Shown: positions 45,033 to 50,417 of the stretch, in pieces
Layout of the letters: each line of letters begins with the position of its first letter
How positions within the stretch are numbered: position 1 is the first letter of the stretch
Source of the DNA: Candidatus Sulfopaludibacter sp.
GTDB taxonomy: Bacteria; Acidobacteriota; Terriglobia; Bryobacterales; Bryobacteraceae
Reading direction: 5' to 3'
Length of the DNA stretch: 50,417 nucleotides
Assembly: GCA_031292755.1 (NCBI GenBank)
Contig: JARLGM010000031.1
Coordinates: 1-50,417, forward strand
Program-made: the position numbers and the translations under genes
The notes under the pieces: model-generated
The model's database searches: none
Told to the model about the DNA's origin: nothing
Seen by the model: the letters and a program-made list of their open reading frames with translations, nothing else

Positions 45033-45508
45033 TAGGTGGCCTGACGGAGAGTGCGCAACAGGTTAGCCATCTCTACCGCGGTCATGGCCGCATCGAAACC
45101 TTTGTTGCCGCCTTTGGCGCCGGCGCGATCGATGGCCTGCTCCAGGGTATTGGTGGTCAACACGCCGAATGCCACCGGAATCCCGGTCTCCGCGGACACG
45201 TGCGCCACACCTTTGGCGGCCTCCGCGGCCACATAGTCGAAATGCGGCGTTTCGCCGCGAATCACCGCGCTCAGGCAGATGACCGCATCGTAACGATGCT
45301 GCCGCGCCAGTTCGCCCGCCACCATGGGTACTTCCCATGAGCCCGGCACTTTGATGACGTCCACCGCATCCTGGCCGGCGCCCGTGCGAGTCAGAGCATC
45401 CATTGCGCCCGCGAGTAGGCGATCGGTGATAAAGCTGTTGAAGCGGCTCACCACAATGGCAAACCGCAATCCTGCGGCCGACAACTGGCCTTCAAATACT
45501 CTCGGCAT
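45032..45508 (-). CDS. ribH: 6,7-dimethyl-8-ribityllumazine synthase
   Basis: A 158-residue lumazine synthase. Diagnostic blocks are [28 protein letters not shown] (here [13 protein letters not shown]), [17 protein letters not shown] (substrate-binding), and [17 protein letters not shown]. It condenses the pyrimidine and dihydroxybutanone phosphate precursors in the penultimate step of riboflavin synthesis. It lies 3 bases after the enoyl-CoA hydratase stop and is coupled to nusB. Other rib genes are not in the window. Confidence 0.96.
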   Translation of the reverse strand: MPRVFEGQLSAAGLRFAIVVSRFNSFITDRLLAGAMDALTRTGAGQDAVDVIKVPGSWEVPMVAGELARQHRYDAVICLSAVIRGETPHFDYVAAEAAKGVAHVSAETGIPVAFGVLTTNTLEQAIDRAGAKGGNKGFDAAMTAVEMANLLRTLRQAT

Positions 45509-45511
45509 GTC

Positions 45512-46297
45512 TCACTTTCCGGCGAACACCGCGCGTCTCTTTTCCAGAAATGCGCGCGTTCCTTCCTGGCGATCTTCCGATGCCGCGCAAACCCCAAACG
45601 CCGCGGCTTCAAATCGCAAACCTTCTTCCAGTCCCGCGCTCAGCCCCACGTCCACCGCTTCCATCGCCATCCGCAGTGCCAAGGGGGCATTGGCCAGCAC
45701 TTTATCCAGCCAGGCGCGGCAATAAGGCAACAGTTCCGCCTGCGGCGTCACGGCATTCACCAGTCCGATGCGCCATGCTTCGGCGGCCGTCACCGGCTCG
45801 CCGGCCAACAGCATTTCGAGCGCCCGCCCATAGCCCACCAGGCGCGGCAGCCGCTGGGTGCCGCCATATCCCGGAATCAGCCCGAGCTTGACTTCCGGCT
45901 GGCCCAGCTTGGCATTCTCCGCGGCGAAACGCACGGTACAGGCCATCGCCAGCTCCAAGCCGCCGCCCAGCGCGTACCCGTTGACCGCCGCCACCACCGG
46001 CTTGCCCAGAGTCTCCAGCTTGCGAAACACCTGCTGCCCGCGCAGCGCATAGCTGCGCGCTTCCACGGGCGAAAACGCCGCCAGTTCGTTAATATCCGCC
46101 CCGGCGACGAACGCCTTTTCTCCCGCGCCCGTGAGAATAGCGGCGCGAATAGCGGGATCTTCCGCGATTTGGCTGGCCGCCTGACCCAGCTCTTCCACCA
46201 CGCCGCGCGACAGCGCATTCAGCTTATCGGGCCGGTTCACGGTGACCAGCGCGACACCGCTCCCGGCAAGCTCGAACTGAATATGCTGATAAGGCAT
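45512..46297 (-). CDS. Enoyl-CoA hydratase/isomerase (crotonase family)
   Basis: A 261-residue crotonase. The oxyanion region is [17 protein letters not shown] ([14 protein letters not shown]). Both catalytic Glu positions appear kept, in [10 protein letters not shown] and [20 protein letters not shown], which favours hydratase activity on short-chain trans-2-enoyl-CoA. It leads an operon with ribH and nusB, an odd pairing with no clear metabolic link. The ATG has no Shine-Dalgarno sequence; TAAACT lies 8 bases upstream. Divergent from the phosphoesterase gene. Confidence 0.93.
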   Translation of the reverse strand: MPYQHIQFELAGSGVALVTVNRPDKLNALSRGVVEELGQAASQIAEDPAIRAAILTGAGEKAFVAGADINELAAFSPVEARSYALRGQQVFRKLETLGKPVVAAVNGYALGGGLELAMACTVRFAAENAKLGQPEVKLGLIPGYGGTQRLPRLVGYGRALEMLLAGEPVTAAEAWRIGLVNAVTPQAELLPYCRAWLDKVLANAPLALRMAMEAVDVGLSAGLEEGLRFEAAAFGVCAASEDRQEGTRAFLEKRRAVFAGK

Positions 46298-46305
46298 TAT
46301 CGATC

Positions 46306-46311
46306 AGTTTA
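46306..46311 (-). promoter_or_regulatory. TAAACT -10-like hexamer before the enoyl-CoA hydratase gene
   Basis: TAAACT on the minus strand ends 8 bases before the ATG, with no ribosome-binding core in the gap. It is one of six similar arrangements in this window. Confidence 0.3.
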
Positions 46312-46411
46312 GCATCAGATCCCAGCCTCTCATTTGGGATCTCTGGGGATCCAATCGTTCACCAAAGACCATGTAGTAAACGATCTCTTTAGCCGATATA
46401 GATGAAAGAAG

Positions 46412-46440
46412 CCAGCTACTTAGCTGGAACTTTGAGTTCC
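46412..46440 (+). promoter_or_regulatory. Two overlapping hairpins in the leader of the phosphoesterase gene
   Basis: CCAGCTACTTAGCTGG (46412-46427) and GGAACT-TTG-AGTTCC (46426-46440) are adjacent perfect inverted repeats sharing the two G residues at 46426-46427. They cannot both form fully. They end directly before AAAGGAAA, the likely ribosome site, 10 bases before the ATG at 46456. This suggests a small RNA switch or a protein-binding leader. Confidence 0.45.
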
Positions 46441-46455
46441 AAAGGAAATCTGATA

Positions 46456-49434
46456 ATGAGTAGAGTAGTTTACGGGCATCTGCCGGGACCGGCGCTCGGC
46501 CTGATTCTGAGCGTGCTCCTCTCGGGCGCGCCGGCTCACGCGCAGACCAAAAGCCGGGGCCCTTCGCCGCAGCCCGCGGTCCACATGCCGCCCACGTCGG
46601 AAAACGCGCAGGCCCTACCCAACATGGGCCAGCAAATCACGCCGCTGGCTCCCCGAGGTTCCAGGTTTGCGCCCATGGACCCCGGCCTGGCTTACGATCC
46701 GGCTGACCCGGCCGGACAAGGCTGGTTAGCCAGCCAGGCGGTTACTACCGTGGTGAGTCCGGACCACAAGACCCTGCTGGCGCTGACCAGCGGGTACAAC
46801 CGGATCAACACCACCTACCTCGTCCCTCCAGCGGGTGTGCCCACCTGGTATGCCCCGGACTCGACAGAATACGTGTTCGTCTACGACATTTCGACACCTG
46901 TGGCCATCAAAAAACAGGTACTGAAGATCCCTAACACCTATAACGGCATTGTTTTCGATCCATCGGGCCTGGCATTTTACGTGTCTGGCGGCCCCAGTGA
47001 CAACGTCCACGTGGTTACCCTCAGCGCCTCAGGAACCTGGGCGGAGCAGCCCACAATGATGCTGCCCCTGGGACATGCCTCTGGCGTGGGGCTGGGCGTG
47101 CTACCTTGCGCCGCCGGCCTGGCTCTGTCGCAGGATGGCCAGACGCTCGTAGTGGTGAACTACTATAACGACTCGATCACCGTGTTCCGGGGAGGCCTGG
47201 GCAACTGGTCGCGCTGGAGAGATCTCGACCTGCGGCCCGGTCTTAACGACCCCTCCCAGTCCGGCGTCCCGGGCGGCGCCTATCCGTTTTGGGTAGCCGT
47301 GAAGGGAAACGGCGCGGGCGCGGTAGCGTATATCTCCAGCATTCGTGACCGGGAGATCGTGGTAGCAAATCTGAGTGGGCCGCGGGAACTGTTCAATCCG
47401 GCAGGCAGACCATCGGTAGCGACCCGGATCCACGTCAAGGGCCAACCCAACAAAATGACTCTGAACGCAGCCCAGACGCTGTTGTATGTCGCCGAAGACC
47501 AGTCGGACACAGTGGACGTCATTGAGACTGCCACGAACACGATCGTCGAGACCATCCCGGTCATCGCGCCCCCGTCTCTGCTTCCGGCGGCGCTAGCGTC
47601 CTATACCGGCGCGAACCCCAACAGTGTGACGCTCTCGCCCGACGAGAAGCAACTCTACGTGACGAACGGGAATCTGAATGCGATCGCGGTCGTATCTTTA
47701 GGCGGAACGAATAAGGACGACCAGGTCGTTGGCCTGATCCCGACAGGTTGGTACCCCAACTCCGTGAGCTTCAGCGGCGATGGCGGTTCGGTATATGTAG
47801 TCAATGCGAAATCGCCGACCGGGCCGAATCCCGCCTGGTGCTATGGCGGCTACGGACCGGTCGGGACGATATCCTGCATGGAAACGAATCAGTATAATCC
47901 GCAGTTGACCAAGGCCGGCTTCCAGAGCTTCCCGCGCCCCACCCCGGACCACTTGGCTACGTTGACGGCGCAGGTGGCAACGAACAATCGCTTCGCCAGC
48001 ACCGAAAGCGATGGCGACGCCGCGATCATGGCAGCTGTCCGGAAGGGCATCCAGCACGTGATCTTCATCATCAAGGAAAATCGCACGTACGACCAGATCC
48101 TGGGCGATCTGGAAAAGGGGAATGGTGACCCTGATCTGGCTGAGTTCCCGGAGAACATCACTCCGAATCAGCACAACCTGGCGCGAAACTTCGTTACGCT
48201 TGACAATTTCATGGACACTGCCGAAGTCAGCTATGACGGCTGGCTCTGGACCACCTCGGCTCGCGCGCCCGACGTGGTGGAGCGCCAATACCCCGTGGCC
48301 TATGCCTATCGCGGCACCAGTGCGGATTCCGAAGGAACGAATCGCAACGTGAACGTCGCGATTCCTACACTTGCAGGGCGCGTTGCCGGCTCTCCGTTGA
48401 CGCCGAAAGATCCGAATGTGCTGCCGGGCCAGACCAACGTGGCTGCGCCGGACGGTCCCAACAATGAAATCAACACCGGCTATTTGTGGGACGCCGCATT
48501 CCGCGCGAATCTCACGGTCCGCAACTATGGCTTCTTCGCAGACCTCGGCCGTTACAATGCGCCCGCGTTCAGCCTTCCTGTCGTGCGAGATCCATTCGCC
48601 ACCGGCACAGTCGTCGCCATACCCACCAACGCTGCGCTCACCCCGTTCACCGACCAGTACTTCCGCGGCTTCGACAACGTGTTTCCGGACTATTACCGGT
48701 ACACGGAGTGGGCGCGGGACTTCGACACGAACTACGCCAAGGGCGGCCTGCCTTCGCTGAGCCTGGTTCGTTTCATGCACGACCACACCGGAAATTTCGA
48801 TACGGCGATCGACGGCGTGAACGTCCCGGAGAAGATGGTTGCCGACAACGATTACGCGGTGGGGCTGTTGATCGAGAAGATCTCCCACAGCATCTATGCC
48901 AACAATACGCTGATTTTTGTGATCGAGGACGACGCGCAGGACGGCGGCGATCATGTCGATTCGCATCGCAGCATCGCTTTTGTGGCAGGCGCCTACGTGA
49001 AGCGGGGCGCCCTGGTTTCCACGCAGTACAATACCATCGACTACCTGCGCACGATTGAGGAGGTTTTGGGCCTTCCTCCGATGAACCTGAACGATGCGCT
49101 CGCCAGGCCCATGGCCGGCATCTTCAACCCAACGCCGAGTCCTTGGACCTTTACGGCCATACCCTCGGCGCTACTCTATGCTACGTCCCTGCCGCTGCCT
49201 CCCCGGCCGGTGGGCTTGATCGTGCCGAAGGTGACACACAACGCGAAGTATTGGGCGAAAGCCACCAAGGGCATGGACTTCGACGAGGAGGATCGCGTCG
49301 ATCCGCTGGACTTCAATCACATCCTATGGAAGGGACTGATGGGCAAGAAGCCATACCCGGCCAGGCAGACCGGCCTGGACCTGCGCCTGAACCGCGAGGA
49401 ACTGCTCGCGCGTTACCGGCTTGGCGCGAAGTAA
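46456..49434 (+). CDS. Secreted YncE-like beta-propeller / phosphoesterase fusion
   Basis: A 992-residue exported protein. After a signal peptide (LGLILSVLLSGAPAHAQ), residues about 60-500 form a seven-bladed YncE-type propeller (SQAVTTVVSPDHKTLLALTSG, NKMTLNAAQTLLYVAED, NSVTLSPDEKQLYVTNG, NSVSFSGDGGSVYVVNA). Residues about 530-900 are a phosphoesterase (PF04185-like) domain beginning HVIFIIKENRTYDQILGD, with metal-ligand candidates in DNFMDTAEVSYDGW and EDDAQDGGDHVDSHRS. The architecture is that of annotated bifunctional YncE/alkaline phosphatase proteins of acidobacteria. Likely role: release of phosphate from extracellular organic phosphate; the propeller's ligand is unknown. I chose the ATG at 46456 for its AAGGA site; an earlier in-frame ATG at 46402 lies in the hairpin leader. 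Followed 77 bases later by a phosphatase gene. Confidence 0.88.
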   Translation: MSRVVYGHLPGPALGLILSVLLSGAPAHAQTKSRGPSPQPAVHMPPTSENAQALPNMGQQITPLAPRGSRFAPMDPGLAYDPADPAGQGWLASQAVTTVVSPDHKTLLALTSGYNRINTTYLVPPAGVPTWYAPDSTEYVFVYDISTPVAIKKQVLKIPNTYNGIVFDPSGLAFYVSGGPSDNVHVVTLSASGTWAEQPTMMLPLGHASGVGLGVLPCAAGLALSQDGQTLVVVNYYNDSITVFRGGLGNWSRWRDLDLRPGLNDPSQSGVPGGAYPFWVAVKGNGAGAVAYISSIRDREIVVANLSGPRELFNPAGRPSVATRIHVKGQPNKMTLNAAQTLLYVAEDQSDTVDVIETATNTIVETIPVIAPPSLLPAALASYTGANPNSVTLSPDEKQLYVTNGNLNAIAVVSLGGTNKDDQVVGLIPTGWYPNSVSFSGDGGSVYVVNAKSPTGPNPAWCYGGYGPVGTISCMETNQYNPQLTKAGFQSFPRPTPDHLATLTAQVATNNRFASTESDGDAAIMAAVRKGIQHVIFIIKENRTYDQILGDLEKGNGDPDLAEFPENITPNQHNLARNFVTLDNFMDTAEVSYDGWLWTTSARAPDVVERQYPVAYAYRGTSADSEGTNRNVNVAIPTLAGRVAGSPLTPKDPNVLPGQTNVAAPDGPNNEINTGYLWDAAFRANLTVRNYGFFADLGRYNAPAFSLPVVRDPFATGTVVAIPTNAALTPFTDQYFRGFDNVFPDYYRYTEWARDFDTNYAKGGLPSLSLVRFMHDHTGNFDTAIDGVNVPEKMVADNDYAVGLLIEKISHSIYANNTLIFVIEDDAQDGGDHVDSHRSIAFVAGAYVKRGALVSTQYNTIDYLRTIEEVLGLPPMNLNDALARPMAGIFNPTPSPWTFTAIPSALLYATSLPLPPRPVGLIVPKVTHNAKYWAKATKGMDFDEEDRVDPLDFNHILWKGLMGKKPYPARQTGLDLRLNREELLARYRLGAK

Positions 49435-49465
49435 CTGGAGTAGTAAGCGAAGACATACACAAAAG

Positions 49466-49489
49466 GGGCGCGACGGAACTATCGCGCCC
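49466..49489. terminator. GC-rich hairpin between the two phosphatase genes
   Basis: GGGCGCGA-8 bases-TCGCGCCC is a perfect 8-base-pair stem between the two plus-strand genes. Read on the plus strand no T-run follows; read on the minus strand the stem is followed by TTTT, so it is a better terminator for antisense transcripts. It may also stabilise or cut the mRNA between the genes. Confidence 0.4.
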
Positions 49490-49511
49490 GCAATTACCAC
49501 TGGAGAAAAAC

Positions 49512-50366
49512 ATGAATACTCGACTTTCTCGACCCGTCATATTAGCTCTCGTCTGCCTGCCGGTTCTGGCGGCCCAACCCGTCGACGATACGCAACTCAA
49601 GCAAGTGATTATCTTCGGCCGTCATAGCGTGCGATCCCCGGTCGCGCCAAACGCCACGCTCAGCACTTTCTCCGTGCAACCATACCCGGCGTTCGCCGCG
49701 GCTCCGGTCGCTCCGCCGGCTCAGCCTACTTCGGTTGGCTATCTGACCGTCAATGGCGCCAAACTGGAGACGATCCTCGGCGGCTACTACCGGCTTTGGC
49801 TCACCCAGGAAGGACTGCTGACCGGCCATGACACCGCCGATGCGGGCATGGTCTATTTCCACGCCAACACCCTGGAGCGTACGATTCTGACCGCGCAATC
49901 CCTGTGGACCGGAATGCTGCCGGCGGCCGGCACGCCCAACGTCTATGTGGCACCGGAGCAAAGCGACCCCCTGTTCGACCCGATCGGCTCCGGAGTGGCG
50001 CAACTCGATCAGCAGATGGCGGTGGCGGCGGTGAAGGGACGTCTTGGGGCCAATCCGCAGGCCCTGGCGACAGCGTATGCCTCCGAGTACGCTCTGACGC
50101 GGTCGCTCCTGTTCGGCTATCCTGCCGGCCAGAGTCCTGCACCTGCTGCTCCAGCGGGCATCGTCGATGTGACGGCGATTCCCATTGACATAACGCCTGG
50201 TGCGCCGGTAACCATTGCAGGTCTGACCGAGATGTTGTCGGCGGTAGATCCTTTCCTCATGGAGTACGCCGACGGGCTGCCGATGTCGGAGGTCGGTTGG
50301 GGCCAGTTGACAGCCGGAGGCGTCAGTCAGATCTCGCGGCTGTACTACCTTGCCCTTGATTTGTAA
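49512..50366 (+). CDS. Histidine acid phosphatase, C-terminally truncated
   Basis: A 284-residue exported member of the branch-2 histidine phosphatases (Agp/AppA-like). After a signal peptide (PVILALVCLPVLAAQ) the phosphate pocket reads R37-H38-S39-V40-R41-S42-P43; the family's RHGxRxP has Gly where this has Ser. LTVNGAKLETILGGYYRLWL, HANTLERTILTAQSLWTGMLP and EYADGLPMSEVGWGQL are family-like. Family proteins run to 400-430 residues and need a C-terminal HD/HAE proton-donor motif, which is missing: the frame stops after YYLALDL. No other frame of the remaining 51 bases continues the family sequence, so the gene appears cut off by foreign DNA and is probably inactive. GGAG lies 6 bases before the ATG. 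It may be cotranscribed with the phosphoesterase upstream. Confidence 0.8.
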   Translation: MNTRLSRPVILALVCLPVLAAQPVDDTQLKQVIIFGRHSVRSPVAPNATLSTFSVQPYPAFAAAPVAPPAQPTSVGYLTVNGAKLETILGGYYRLWLTQEGLLTGHDTADAGMVYFHANTLERTILTAQSLWTGMLPAAGTPNVYVAPEQSDPLFDPIGSGVAQLDQQMAVAAVKGRLGANPQALATAYASEYALTRSLLFGYPAGQSPAPAAPAGIVDVTAIPIDITPGAPVTIAGLTEMLSAVDPFLMEYADGLPMSEVGWGQLTAGGVSQISRLYYLALDL

Positions 50367-50417
50367 TTGATTAGCGGAAAGTGCTGGACATTTGGACGAT
50401 CTCGTGCCACGATAAAG
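50367..50417. other. Non-homologous tail after the truncated phosphatase
   Basis: The last 51 bases are less GC-rich and read in no frame as the missing phosphatase end. The segment around GGAAAGTGCTGGACA could be the end of an inserted element, but no transposase is inside the window, so this is a guess. Confidence 0.3.

Overview
The window is GC-rich, gene-dense bacterial chromosome with almost no spacer DNA. It looks like an acidobacterium of the Bryobacter/Solibacter type. That placement is inferred from the gene mix: a BamA with a long Pro/Gln-rich leader, many Tat-exported secreted hydrolases, FecR/DUF6600 and toast-rack surface proteins, and a split B12-dependent acyl-CoA mutase. There is no rRNA marker in the window to prove it. 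I saw no tRNA, rRNA, CRISPR array, intact insertion sequence or prophage.

Layout. 0-3 kb: formylglycine-generating-enzyme-like protein and RNase R. 3-7 kb: FecR/DUF6600 envelope protein, a VOC protein and a free-standing alanyl-tRNA editing protein. 7-13 kb: a MoxR ATPase / DUF58 / BatA-like / double-VWA operon. 13-16 kb: small membrane protein, TrpB2-type tryptophan synthase, toast-rack lipoprotein. 16-22.5 kb: secreted GH2 glycosidase facing an alpha-L-fucosidase/copper amine oxidase pair. 22.5-23.2 kb: DinJ-YafQ toxin-antitoxin with a frameshifted toxin. 23.2-26.5 kb: E3-LipB-E2 lipoate-dependent dehydrogenase genes. 26.6-30 kb: POTRA-only protein, TrmJ-like methyltransferase, phosphohexomutase. 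30.1-30.3 kb: GCGGAGGC-type repeat element. 30.3-32.3 kb: acyl-CoA mutase large and small subunits. 32.5-37 kb: bamA, Skp/OmpH and a secreted protein of unknown function. 37-38.8 kb: guaA. 38.9-41.3 kb: a BsuBI/PstI-type restriction-modification locus in which both genes carry a single-base frameshift. 41.7-46.3 kb: S41 protease, M20 peptidase, nusB, ribH, enoyl-CoA hydratase. 46.4-50.4 kb: a YncE-propeller/phosphoesterase fusion and a truncated histidine acid phosphatase.

Themes. Envelope biogenesis (BamA, Skp, POTRA protein, S41 protease, MoxR/VWA) and secreted glycan/phosphate scavenging (GH2, GH29, amine oxidase, two phosphatases) sit beside core metabolism. The accessory genes (both R-M genes, the YafQ toxin, the terminal phosphatase) are damaged, while long housekeeping genes read cleanly. 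The acyl-CoA mutase carries isobutyryl-CoA-mutase-type active-site residues rather than methylmalonyl-CoA-mutase ones. Several operon-leading genes lack a Shine-Dalgarno sequence and have a TANNNT hexamer 6-9 bases before the start codon, which suggests leaderless mRNAs. I did not find a convincing new multi-gene system; the points above are the best leads.
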